Shown here: positions 18,399 to 27,224 of the stretch, piece after piece | Layout of the letters: each line of letters starts with the position of its first letter | How positions within the stretch are numbered: position 1 is the stretch's first letter | Source: an uncultured Pelagibacteraceae bacterium | GTDB taxonomy: Bacteria; Pseudomonadota; Alphaproteobacteria; Pelagibacterales; Pelagibacteraceae | DNA length: 63,462 bases | Direction of reading: 5' to 3' | Assembly (NCBI GenBank): GCA_902582165.1 | Contig: CACHQZ010000004.1 | Location: 1 to 63,462 of the forward strand | Made by a program: the position numbers and the translations under genes | The notes under the pieces: model-generated | The model's database searches: none | Seen by the model: only the letters and a program-made list of their open reading frames with translations | Told to the model about the DNA's origin: nothing

Positions 18399-18826
18399 TA
18401 AAAAAGATTATCCCTTGTAAAAAAGAACAATTAGTTGAAATGGTTCTTGATATTGAAAAATACCCTGAGTTTGTCCCTTGGTGTATTGAGGGTAGAATAC
18501 AAGATAAAAATGAGAGTGCTGATTTGATTACTTTTAACGGAGATTTAAAAGTAGGCAAAAGCATTCTTAACGAAACTTTCTCAAGTCATGTATCTTATTA
18601 TAAAGAAAAAGATACCATTATAGTGACTAACCTTGATGGACCCCTAAAATATCTTAAAAATGAGTGGAAATTTAAAGAAGTAAACAATTCGACACAGTTA
18701 GAATTTTTTATTGATTTTGAATTGAAAAATCCAATTTTGAATGGAATAATGAAAAAATCTTTTGAGCTTGGTTTAAATAAAATTGCTAAAGCTTTTGAAG
18801 AAAGAGCAATTAAATTATATAAATAA
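18383..18826 (+). CDS. coenzyme Q-binding START-like protein (COQ10/RatA family)
   Basis: 147 residues of the polyketide cyclase/START fold. The N-terminal [18 protein letters not shown] segment is the family hallmark, and [23 protein letters not shown] closes the protein as the long C-terminal helix. In yeast and bacteria the family binds ubiquinone and supports respiration; the toxin name RatA given to some members is probably misleading here, as no antitoxin-like partner is present. It starts inside the end of lipA and abuts the next gene by 1 base, the usual alphaproteobacterial lipA neighbour. Confidence 0.88.
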   Translation: MSSALIKKIIPCKKEQLVEMVLDIEKYPEFVPWCIEGRIQDKNESADLITFNGDLKVGKSILNETFSSHVSYYKEKDTIIVTNLDGPLKYLKNEWKFKEVNNSTQLEFFIDFELKNPILNGIMKKSFELGLNKIAKAFEERAIKLYK

Positions 18827-19137
18827 TGTTCACGATATCATCTTTACTAATTTTATTTATCTTATCTTTTAAATTCTTATCCTCATACATTAAAACAATT
18901 AGAACAGGTGATCCGAATGAAACTAACTTAACTTATTGGATGTTTTCGTATGATTTCAAATCACAAAATAAAGAGTGGGTACCTGAAGATAAAAAATTAT
19001 TACAAAGGAAAAGGGCTAGAAACTTTTTAGTTTTTTTACTTTATATTATAGCTTTTAGCATTTTCTTATTACTTAACAGTTTTACTGCCCATCTTTTAGA
19101 TGTAATTGTAAACCCGGAGTTTAGCTATCCCGTTTAA
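18826..19137 (+). CDS. small membrane protein of unknown function
   Basis: 103 residues with two hydrophobic helices (about 2-18 and 66-88) flanking a charged middle (ETNLTYWMFSYDFKS, then KKLLQRKRARN). I do not recognise a family. The start overlaps the previous stop by 1 base and the codon use matches its neighbours, so it looks real. Its last 17 bases overlap the convergent cinA-C gene. The topology predicts both ends on the same side of the inner membrane. Confidence 0.75.
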   Translation: MFTISSLLILFILSFKFLSSYIKTIRTGDPNETNLTYWMFSYDFKSQNKEWVPEDKKLLQRKRARNFLVFLLYIIAFSIFLLLNSFTAHLLDVIVNPEFSYPV

Positions 19138-19600
19138 TCAGTTTTTCTAATAAATTTAAAGACTTTTTTACAGTTTGTTTTTGAATAAAAATTCTTCCTT
19201 TATTCTTAAAATTACATTTATTAACAACAACCTTTTTTCCGACTTTAATTCCAATATAAACCAAACCAACTGGTTTTTGTTTAGATCCTCCTTTGGGTCC
19301 AGCTATTCCTGTTATTGAAACACAGACTTTTGATTTACTAATTTTACTTAGGTTATTAACCATAGCCAAACAACATTGAACACTTACTGCTCCATATCTT
19401 TTTATTATTTTATTAGGAACTTTTAATATATTTGTTTTGGCCTGATTTGAGTAAGTGACTAATCCCATAGTAAATACTTTAGATGATCCGTTTACAGAGG
19501 TAATAGTGCTAGATAGCAATCCGCCTGTACAAGATTCAGATATTGCTAATCTTAATTTTTTTCTTTTTAGTAACAAAATTATTTTTTTTTCTAAAGTCAT
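19121..19600 (-). CDS. pncC: CinA C-terminal domain protein, NMN amidohydrolase type
   Basis: 159 residues corresponding to the stand-alone CinA C-terminal domain, which deamidates nicotinamide mononucleotide in NAD recycling. The signature SESCTGGLLSSTIT with the active-site Ser/Thr, the QCCLAMV segment and GIAGPKGG are visible. There is no N-terminal competence-damage domain. It shares a base with pgpA and is the last gene of the ispDF-pgpA-cinA unit. Confidence 0.9.
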   Translation of the reverse strand: MTLEKKIILLLKRKKLRLAISESCTGGLLSSTITSVNGSSKVFTMGLVTYSNQAKTNILKVPNKIIKRYGAVSVQCCLAMVNNLSKISKSKVCVSITGIAGPKGGSKQKPVGLVYIGIKVGKKVVVNKCNFKNKGRIFIQKQTVKKSLNLLEKLIKRDS

Positions 19601-20103
19601 TAGAAAAACTTTGATTTAATTATCATAAATATTATCAATGTCAGGATAACATATAGACCTGCAACTATATCATCTATTATTACTCCAAAACTATTTTTAA
19701 ATTTTTTATCAAAAAAGCTGACTGGAAAAGGTTTTTTAATATCAAAATACCTAAATAAAATAAAAATATATAAATAAAATAAAATTGACTCTTTAGGGTC
19801 TTTCTCAATTCCATGTGCGACCTCATAAAGATAAATTGGAATAGATTGACCAATAAACTCATCTATAACAACTTCCTTAGGATCCTTGTTTTCACTATAT
19901 TTTATATATTCAGATACTGCATAGAACGAATATATAAAAACTAAAAATAAGATTATTAAAATGATAATGCTTGATAGATTAACTATATGAAACAAGCTAT
20001 ATAAAAAAATAGTTGTGATAAGAGAAGTTATAGTACCCGGAGCATATCTTATTGTTCCTATTCCAAAAAATGTAACAAACAGGTAATTAATAGTTTTAAT
20101 CAT
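19600..20103 (-). CDS. pgpA: phosphatidylglycerophosphatase A
   Basis: 167 residues, integral membrane enzyme that removes phosphate from phosphatidylglycerophosphate to give phosphatidylglycerol. The GIGTIRYAPGTITSL start, DEFIGQSIPI and FRYFDIKKPFP segments and the C-terminal GVIIDDIVAG motif are typical; the Asp pairs bind magnesium. It overlaps ispDF by 8 bases. Confidence 0.92.
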   Translation of the reverse strand: MIKTINYLFVTFFGIGTIRYAPGTITSLITTIFLYSLFHIVNLSSIIILIILFLVFIYSFYAVSEYIKYSENKDPKEVVIDEFIGQSIPIYLYEVAHGIEKDPKESILFYLYIFILFRYFDIKKPFPVSFFDKKFKNSFGVIIDDIVAGLYVILTLIIFMIIKSKFF

Positions 20104-21241
20104 ACTTAATAATTGAAATTATTACCTCACAAGCGATTGCTTTTTCTTTTCCCACAACACCTAATTTTTCTGTTGTTTTACCTTTTATATTTATCTGTTC
20201 TTTTGAAATTTCACATAAGTTGGCAATATTTTTAATCATCATTTTTTTAAAGTTTTTAATTTTTGGTGTTTGAGTAATAATATTAATATCAATATTATTT
20301 ATGAAATATCCCTTTAATTTAATCTTTTCAATTATTTGTTTTAATAAAATAGTAGACCTTATATTTTTAAATTTTTTATTTTTATCTGAGAAGATTTGTC
20401 CGATATCACCCATTTTACAAGCTCCTAAAATTGCATCAGTGATTGAATGTAGAACCGGATCACCATCTGAATGTCCAAGTGTTCCTAATTTTGATTTAAC
20501 CTTTAAACCAGCCAAGTAAAGTTTTTTTTTGGGTACTAATCTATGAACATCAAAACCTATTCCAACACTTTGATTAGATTTATAAATATTTTTCAAAATT
20601 TCAAAATCAGATCTGTCTGTTATTTTGAAATTATTTTTTTCACCTTCAATAAACTTAACTTTATTAAGATCTAAGTATAAAGAAATATCATCATCTCTAT
20701 ATTTTTCAGAATTAGTCTTATGTAAGAAATAAATTTCCTTTAAATTGAAAGCCTGAGGTGTTTGAGTTAAAAAAAGATTGTCTCTTTTCTTGCCAACAAT
20801 ATACTCATATTTACTAGAGTCTATAATTTGTTTTATTGCATCCTGAACTTTAATTTTAGGCACAACTGCTCTAGCATTACGCATATTTTTTAAAATTAAA
20901 CTCAGAAGTTTTGTTGAATAATTAGGCCTAGCAACGTCATGAATTAAAACTTTTGATGTAACTTTTTTTTTGATCAAATAACGTAAGGCATTGAATGTCG
21001 ATTCTTGTCTTGTTTTGCCTCCAATAAGTAACTTTACATTTTTTAATTTTAGAGATTTAATATGTTTTGAGTCCTTTTTATTGTAAACAATAATAATTTT
21101 TTTAATTTGTTTAAATTTACGTGCTTTATTAATATTAATTTCAATTAATGATTTGCCAGCTATTTTTTGGTAGGGTTTGCCAATTTTAGACCTAAATCTA
21201 TGGCTATTACCTCCTGCAAGAATTATTAAACAAAAACTCAT
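20096..21241 (-). CDS. ispDF: bifunctional IspD/IspF isoprenoid enzyme
   Basis: 381 residues, a fusion common in alphaproteobacteria. The N-terminal half (about 1-220) is the MEP cytidylyltransferase (LAGGNSHRF start, TPQAF segment). The C-terminal half (about 223-381) is the MECDP synthase, with GIGFDVHRL and GHSDGDPVLHS zinc-binding segments and the KTTEKLG end. It covers steps 3 and 5 of the MEP pathway. It is transcribed divergently from ntrY with 48 bases between starts. In relatives dusB and ntrBC commonly follow; they are absent here. Confidence 0.96.
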   Translation of the reverse strand: MSFCLIILAGGNSHRFRSKIGKPYQKIAGKSLIEININKARKFKQIKKIIIVYNKKDSKHIKSLKLKNVKLLIGGKTRQESTFNALRYLIKKKVTSKVLIHDVARPNYSTKLLSLILKNMRNARAVVPKIKVQDAIKQIIDSSKYEYIVGKKRDNLFLTQTPQAFNLKEIYFLHKTNSEKYRDDDISLYLDLNKVKFIEGEKNNFKITDRSDFEILKNIYKSNQSVGIGFDVHRLVPKKKLYLAGLKVKSKLGTLGHSDGDPVLHSITDAILGACKMGDIGQIFSDKNKKFKNIRSTILLKQIIEKIKLKGYFINNIDINIITQTPKIKNFKKMMIKNIANLCEISKEQINIKGKTTEKLGVVGKEKAIACEVIISIIKYD

Positions 21242-21289
21242 GGTATATTCTTATAATATATTTATATAGATATTTAATGCTTAATTAAG

Positions 21290-23071
21290 ATGTTTAAAAT
21301 TATTAAAAACTTTAATTGGATTATTTTATCCTCATTTTTATGTATTTTCATGGGGGTAGTAACTTTTTTAACCTTTATAAACGAGGGTTTTGTAAAATTA
21401 ACAGATAAAAATCTTCAGACACTACTGATTATTGATATAATTTTACTTTTAATTTTTTTTAGTCTTATCTTTAAAAATTTTTATAGATTTTACTATACTG
21501 GAAAAAAAAATAAAAAAGGCGCTCAAACAAATCTTAAATATATTTCGGTATTTTCTCTATTTACAGTAATACCATCCTTATTAGTTGCAATTTTTTCGTT
21601 ACTTATATTTAATTTTGGTATCCAAAATTATTTTGACAAACAAATAACAAAAGCAGTTAATAATTCATTTGATGTAGCAAGAAATTATTTGAACGAGAGT
21701 AAAGAGAATGTTTTGTCCGATGTAATTCTAATGAGTGTTGGATTAAATAGAGCTGCAAGCTTTTACTACACAAACCCTTTGAGGTTTAAGAATATAGTAA
21801 AGTCTGAGAAAATTTTACGTAGAGTAGATGATGTTTATTTAATTGATAGTTTAGGTAATATCTTATTATCTGATGTGAGAGATATATCAGAAGAGTTTGT
21901 GATACCTTCAGATGATGATTACAATCAAGTCCTTGAGGGAAAACCTGTATTTATTTCAAATAATTTGGAGAATAAAACATCTGTAATGACTAAATTAAAT
22001 TCATTAGTTGATACTTATTTATATATTTCAAGAAATATTGATCCAGAAATTTTAAGATACTTGAGTGAAACTGAGCAAGCTGTAAGTTTTTATTATTCAG
22101 TTGAAAATAGTCAAACTGGTATAAAAGTAACTTTTGCAATTATTTATATCATTATAGTTACACTACTATTGTTTTTATCGACCTCAATAGCTATCACCTT
22201 TGCCTCTAGACTAACTAAACCAATAATAAACCTTATTGGAGCTTCAGACTCAATTAGCAAAGGTGAATTAGATGTAAAAGTTCCAGAATTGGAAACAGAT
22301 GAAGAATTTAAACAATTAAATAAAAATTTTAATTCGATGATAGAAAGGCTAAAAGAACAACAAGATAAGTTATTAACAACAGAACGTTACGAAGCTTGGG
22401 AAACAGTTGCAAGAAAATTAGCTCACGAAATTAAGAACCCTTTAACACCTATACAGCTTTCAATTGATAGCTTAAGAGAGAAATATAAAAGTAAATTAAC
22501 TCAAAATAGTGAAGATTTCGAAAAATATTTAAATACTATCAACAGACAAATTAAGGATATTGAAAATTTGGTTAATGAATTTTCAAATTTTGCAAGAATG
22601 CCGAGGCCAATATTAAAAAAGATTGACCTGATAGCATTACTTAAAAAAAGAATTGAATTTATCAAACTGTCTTCAAAATGCTCGATTAATTTAATCGTAA
22701 AAACAAATTCAGCACTAATTAACGGTGACGAAGATCAGTTAAATAGAGCTCTATTCAATTTGATCAAAAATTCAGAGGAAGCTTTTAATGAACAGCATAA
22801 AAAAAACTATGATTTTAAAGGGATTATTGACATAGAAATTAGTAACAATAAGGATTATATAGTTTGTAGTTTGACAGATAATGGACCAGGTATTACAGAC
22901 GCTAAAAAAGCTATGACCCCATATTTTACTACAAAAAAAATAGGAACAGGTCTTGGCTTGCCAATTGTATCAAAAATTATTAATGAACATTATGGAAATT
23001 TCTCTATTAAAAAAAGAAAAAATACATCTGGTACAATTATAAATATAACCATTCCAAGAATTAATGCATAA
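21290..23071 (+). CDS. ntrY: NtrY-type sensor histidine kinase, shortened
   Basis: 593 residues. Transmembrane helices are at about 10-30, 46-62, 85-108 and 280-305, with an extracytoplasmic sensor region between the last two. A HAMP linker (about 306-360) runs directly into the kinase: LAHEIKNPLTP with phospho-acceptor His379, the N-box NRALFNLIKNSEEA, and the DNGPGI and GTGLGLPI ATP-binding motifs. NtrY in larger alphaproteobacteria is longer and has a PAS domain between HAMP and kinase; I see no room for one here. It overlaps ntrX by 8 bases, so they form a dedicated pair. Confidence 0.92.
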   Translation: MFKIIKNFNWIILSSFLCIFMGVVTFLTFINEGFVKLTDKNLQTLLIIDIILLLIFFSLIFKNFYRFYYTGKKNKKGAQTNLKYISVFSLFTVIPSLLVAIFSLLIFNFGIQNYFDKQITKAVNNSFDVARNYLNESKENVLSDVILMSVGLNRAASFYYTNPLRFKNIVKSEKILRRVDDVYLIDSLGNILLSDVRDISEEFVIPSDDDYNQVLEGKPVFISNNLENKTSVMTKLNSLVDTYLYISRNIDPEILRYLSETEQAVSFYYSVENSQTGIKVTFAIIYIIIVTLLLFLSTSIAITFASRLTKPIINLIGASDSISKGELDVKVPELETDEEFKQLNKNFNSMIERLKEQQDKLLTTERYEAWETVARKLAHEIKNPLTPIQLSIDSLREKYKSKLTQNSEDFEKYLNTINRQIKDIENLVNEFSNFARMPRPILKKIDLIALLKKRIEFIKLSSKCSINLIVKTNSALINGDEDQLNRALFNLIKNSEEAFNEQHKKNYDFKGIIDIEISNNKDYIVCSLTDNGPGITDAKKAMTPYFTTKKIGTGLGLPIVSKIINEHYGNFSIKKRKNTSGTIINITIPRINA

Positions 23072-24431
23072 AGAAATTTTAGTAATTGAAGATAACCCAG
23101 ATATTCGAGATTTGATTTCAAATATATTAAAAGCAAAAAATTTTGAAATACGATCGGCTGCAAATTACGACCAAGCAGAATTTGAGATAAATAGAAAATT
23201 ACCAGATCTTGCAATAATAGATATAAAATTAGACAAACATGATAAAGATGGAATTGACTTATTAAAATTAATTATGAAAAAAAATAAACTGATACCTGTT
23301 ATAATGATTTCAGGACACGCTACTGTACAAGTTGCGCTAAATTCACTTAGATTAGGTGCTTATGAATTTATTGAGAAGGGTGCAAATTTTTCTTCGGAAA
23401 AATTAATAAATTATATAAATAGAGCTTTAGAGTCTTTCAAACTTAAAAAAGAAAAAAATACAATAGAGGACAAATTATTTCATTCTTTTGAGTTGATTGG
23501 AAAAAGTCCATCAATATCAAAAGTTAAAAAAATTATTGAAAAACTGTCTACTTCTGAAAGCCGGGTTTTAATTTATGGACCAACAGGATCTGGCAAAGAA
23601 CTTGTAGCTAGAAAAATTCATAAAAATTCACAAAGAGCTCAAGAACCATTTATTATTGTTAACGCAGCGCTCTTAAAAGAAAACTCTTATGAAAAAGAAT
23701 TATTTGGTGAGGAATTTGAAGATGGCAATATATCATTTGGTGCTTTAGAGAGAGCAAATAAGGGAACCTTGTTAATCGATGAAGTTTCAGAAATACCTTA
23801 TGAAACACAAGCTAATGTATTAAGAGTTCTAATTGATCAAAAATTTAAAAGATTAAATGGCTCTAAAGATATAAATGTTAATATAAGATTAATCTCGAGT
23901 ACATCAAAAAATTTGAACGAGCTTGTACAAGTTAATAGATTTAGAGAAGATCTTTATCATAGACTTAACGTAATGCCTATTGAATTAAGCCCGCTTAATT
24001 CAAGAACCGAGGATATACCTTTGCTAATTGATTATTTCAAAAAAAAACTTTCAGAGATTAATGGTGTTCATCAACCAAAAATAGATATCAAAAATGACAA
24101 TTTATATACTTATAATTGGCCAGGTAACGTAAGAGAATTAAGAAATCTTGTGGAAAGAATTACAATTTTATCATCTAATGATACTAAAGAAAATATCAAT
24201 AAGCTAATAGCAGATATATTGAACCCACTTTCATCCAATGATAATAATTTTATGCAAAAATCATTTTCATCACCATTAAAAGAGGCTAGAGAAAATTTTG
24301 AAAAAGAATATCTAATTATTCAGCTGAAAAAAAATCATGGAAATATCTCAAAAACAGCGGAATTTATTGGAATGGAGAGATCAGCTCTTCACAGAAAAAT
24401 AAAATCATTAGGAATCAAAGGCATTAATTAA
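23064..24431 (+). CDS. ntrX: NtrX-type response regulator without the sigma-54 GAFTGA motif
   Basis: 455 residues: receiver domain (about 1-120, phospho-Asp53, GHAT switch at 85-88, Lys105), AAA+ domain with Walker A GPTGSGKE (172-179) and Walker B LLIDEV (236-241), and a Fis-type helix-turn-helix at the end (about 430-455, NISKTAEFIGMERSALHRK). After ELFG (212-215), where sigma-54 activators carry GAFTGA, this protein reads EEFEDGNISFGALE (216-229). It therefore should not remodel sigma-54 polymerase and may act on the main sigma factor instead. SAR11 genomes are, to my knowledge, without rpoN, which fits. It is coupled to ntrY and followed 1 base later by trkA. Confidence 0.92.
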   Translation: MHKEILVIEDNPDIRDLISNILKAKNFEIRSAANYDQAEFEINRKLPDLAIIDIKLDKHDKDGIDLLKLIMKKNKLIPVIMISGHATVQVALNSLRLGAYEFIEKGANFSSEKLINYINRALESFKLKKEKNTIEDKLFHSFELIGKSPSISKVKKIIEKLSTSESRVLIYGPTGSGKELVARKIHKNSQRAQEPFIIVNAALLKENSYEKELFGEEFEDGNISFGALERANKGTLLIDEVSEIPYETQANVLRVLIDQKFKRLNGSKDINVNIRLISSTSKNLNELVQVNRFREDLYHRLNVMPIELSPLNSRTEDIPLLIDYFKKKLSEINGVHQPKIDIKNDNLYTYNWPGNVRELRNLVERITILSSNDTKENINKLIADILNPLSSNDNNFMQKSFSSPLKEARENFEKEYLIIQLKKNHGNISKTAEFIGMERSALHRKIKSLGIKGIN

Positions 24432-24432
24432 T

Positions 24433-25806
24433 ATGAACATTATTATATGTGGGGCCGGCAAAGTTGGCTTCTCAATAAGTAAACAGTTATCTGCGCAAGG
24501 TCATTCAGTCACGGTAATCGATCAATCTGTAGAAGATATAAAAAAAATAAATGATACTCAAGATGTCAAAGGTATTGTAGGTAGAGCCACACTCCCAACT
24601 GTTCTTGAAAACGCTGGAGCGGAAAATTCTGACATGATTATAGCTGTAACTAGAAATGACGAAACAAACATGATTGTCTGCCAAATAGCTAGTTCATTAT
24701 TTAATGTTTCAAAAAAAATTGCACGAATTAGAACAAAAGATTTTCTGGAGGGAAAATGGGGCAAGCTTTTCAATAAATCTAATATTCCAATAGATGTAAT
24801 AATTTCCCCAGAAATAGAAGTTGCTAAATCACTTTATAGACGTATTCAAGCTCCCGGGGCATTAGATAATGTTCCCTTTGCTAATAATAAAGTCCAAATG
24901 TTAGAAATCTCAATTGAAAAAAACTGTCCGATTAAAAATGTACCATTAAAAAAATTGACTGAAAAATTCCCAGATTTTAAAGCAAATATTATTGGTGCTT
25001 TGAGAAAAGAGAAATTCGTTTATCTCAAAAAAGAAGATCAAATGCTTGAAAATGATAATGTGTATTTAGTAGTAAGCAGTGATCAGCTCACAGCTATTTT
25101 AAAAGCATTTGGGCATGACGAAAAAATTTCAAAAAATTTATTGATTATAGGAGGAGGCAACATAGGACTAAATTTAGCAAAAATGTTAGAAGAAAATTTT
25201 GAAGATTTAAGAGTAAAAATTATTGAAAAAAATAAAGTTAGAGCCGAAGAAATTGCCAACGAATTATCATCCTCAATAGTTATCAATGGAGATGCACTCG
25301 ATGAAGATATTTTGAAAGAGGCAAATTTAGAGGGATCCGAAACAGTATTGGCGCTTACAAATGATGACGAAAACAATATGATGGCTTGCGTTTTAGCTGA
25401 GAAAACTGGCTTAAAAAAAAGGACGATAGCAATTGTTAATAAATCTAATTATAATTTGCTTCAAGACTCCCTTAATATTGATGACTTAGTTGATCCTAGA
25501 ATGACTACAGTTTCAAGAATAATGGAACATGTTCATAAGGGAACCATTGGCACAGTATATTCTGTTTTAGATGGAGAATACGAGTTTATTGAGGCTAAAA
25601 TATTAGAAAAGTCAGAACTACTAAATAAAAGTATAAGAGACTCAAATTTACCAGAGGATATAAGAATTGGAGCTATAGTAAGAAAAAACCAGGTTATAAT
25701 TCCTCGTTCGAACTTTACTTTTGAAAAAGATGATTTAGTTGTATTTTTAGCAAAAAGAGAGGAATTAAAAGCAGTTGAGAATATATTTAGTGTTGGCGCT
25801 ATTTAA
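24433..25806 (+). CDS. trkA: Trk potassium uptake NAD-binding regulator TrkA
   Basis: 457 residues with two RCK modules, each a Rossmann NAD site (GAGKVGFSIS at 6-15 and GGGNIGLNLA near 240) followed by a TrkA-C domain. It gates the TrkH channel from the cytoplasm. It sits 1 base after ntrX and 5 bases before trkH. In many alphaproteobacteria trkA also follows ntrX, with hfq and hflX after it; here trkH takes that place. No signal peptide. Confidence 0.95.
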   Translation: MNIIICGAGKVGFSISKQLSAQGHSVTVIDQSVEDIKKINDTQDVKGIVGRATLPTVLENAGAENSDMIIAVTRNDETNMIVCQIASSLFNVSKKIARIRTKDFLEGKWGKLFNKSNIPIDVIISPEIEVAKSLYRRIQAPGALDNVPFANNKVQMLEISIEKNCPIKNVPLKKLTEKFPDFKANIIGALRKEKFVYLKKEDQMLENDNVYLVVSSDQLTAILKAFGHDEKISKNLLIIGGGNIGLNLAKMLEENFEDLRVKIIEKNKVRAEEIANELSSSIVINGDALDEDILKEANLEGSETVLALTNDDENNMMACVLAEKTGLKKRTIAIVNKSNYNLLQDSLNIDDLVDPRMTTVSRIMEHVHKGTIGTVYSVLDGEYEFIEAKILEKSELLNKSIRDSNLPEDIRIGAIVRKNQVIIPRSNFTFEKDDLVVFLAKREELKAVENIFSVGAI

Positions 25807-25811
25807 TTTTA

Positions 25812-27224
25812 ATGAATCTAAAAAGTATTAGTTTTTATTTAAGTTTTTTTTGTTTTCCTATAAGCGTTCTTGCTTTTATAAATATATTATATTCATCATA
25901 TTTTGATTATTTCTTGAGCATTGAAACATATTTTGCAACTTTAATAGTATCTTTAATATTAGGTATGGTGCTTTTTTATTATGGCAAAGATTCAAATAAA
26001 AATATTAGTTTTATTGAACAATTAGTTTTAATAATATTTTCGTATCTATTAACTTCAATCTTAATTTCAATACCTTTTTATCTAAGCAACTATCAAGTAA
26101 CTTTTTTGAATTCAATTTTTGAGTCTATCTCAGGACTAACTGGAACAGGTTTTTCAATTTTTAAAGATATTAAATATCTTGATCCAACTCTTATTATATG
26201 GAGATCCTCTTCACAATGGATTGGAGGTTTATATTTTTTATTTTTTTTAATAATAATTTTTTCTAGCAAATCCTTTAACTACAAAATGACCAATCTTTCA
26301 TATTCTGATGATATTAATTATAATTCAAAGGAAAAAGTAAAAGATAATTTGTTGAGAATATTTATTATTTACTCTGTTTTAAGCATAATTATTCTGAGTT
26401 TATTAAATTTTTCAGGAATAAGATTATTTAATTCATTAAACATGACAATGACCTTAGCATCAGGTGGTGGTTTTTTGCCAACAGAAAATTTAGATAAAAT
26501 TATTTCAACAAATCTCCAAAAATTAATCTTAATTTTTTCTTTACTTATTTCTATGTTAAATTTTTATCTGTTATTTAATTTATTCAATAAAAAAATTCTT
26601 ATTAACGAACATAAGGAAGATTTATACTTAATCTTTATTACGATCATATTCTTTTTGTTGATTTATTTTAATAATTATGGTGCCTTAGATATAATTATAA
26701 GCGTAATAAGCAGTTTAGCCAACTCTGGTTTAACACTTATGAGCCCAGACAATAATTTAGGTTTATATTTTTTGTTAATTACAATTATAGGAGGATCTCT
26801 TATATCAAATTCTTCAGGGATAAAGCTTACAAGATTTTATATTTTACTTAAAATTACATCTATGGAAATAATAAAACTCATAAGTCCTAACAGTGTCACG
26901 AATAAATCTATTTTCAATTCAGATAAGAAGATTTCAGATGATAACATAAAGATTTCTTTCTTAATATTTATATCCTTTTTTTTAAGTCTCTTCATTTTAT
27001 CAAGTTTTTTAGTGTTAGATAATATTGGATTTGAGAAATCCTTTAAGCTATCAATTTTAACTTTAACAAATACCGTAAATTCTGAAATGTATAATATGCA
27101 AAACCTTAATTTTTCAAATCTATTAACATCTTCAAAAATAAGTTTAATATTTTTTATGATTATTGGAAAAATTGAGTTAATATCTATCTTCTTAATTTTC
27201 AGAAAACTTTTATTTAAAAACTGA
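25812..27224 (+). CDS. trkH: TrkH potassium channel subunit with altered fourth pore loop
   Basis: 470 residues, very hydrophobic, about ten helices. Pore loops one to three carry the expected glycine: SGLTGTGFS (107-115), ASGGGF (about 215) and ANSGLT (about 300). The fourth normally reads TNTGPG; here it is TNTVNSEM (near 425), with no glycine, although the downstream part (NFSNLL then GKIELISIF) still matches the family end. Either the selectivity filter is unusual or this site tolerates the change. It shares its last base with the start of the GpsA-like gene, so potassium uptake and glycerol genes may be on one transcript. Confidence 0.9.
   Translation: MNLKSISFYLSFFCFPISVLAFINILYSSYFDYFLSIETYFATLIVSLILGMVLFYYGKDSNKNISFIEQLVLIIFSYLLTSILISIPFYLSNYQVTFLNSIFESISGLTGTGFSIFKDIKYLDPTLIIWRSSSQWIGGLYFLFFLIIIFSSKSFNYKMTNLSYSDDINYNSKEKVKDNLLRIFIIYSVLSIIILSLLNFSGIRLFNSLNMTMTLASGGGFLPTENLDKIISTNLQKLILIFSLLISMLNFYLLFNLFNKKILINEHKEDLYLIFITIIFFLLIYFNNYGALDIIISVISSLANSGLTLMSPDNNLGLYFLLITIIGGSLISNSSGIKLTRFYILLKITSMEIIKLISPNSVTNKSIFNSDKKISDDNIKISFLIFISFFLSLFILSSFLVLDNIGFEKSFKLSILTLTNTVNSEMYNMQNLNFSNLLTSSKISLIFFMIIGKIELISIFLIFRKLLFKN

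Noticed and set aside
18383-18826. RatA toxin of a toxin-antitoxin pair
   Set aside because: No antitoxin-like partner, and position after lipA plus the fold point to the coenzyme Q-binding role.
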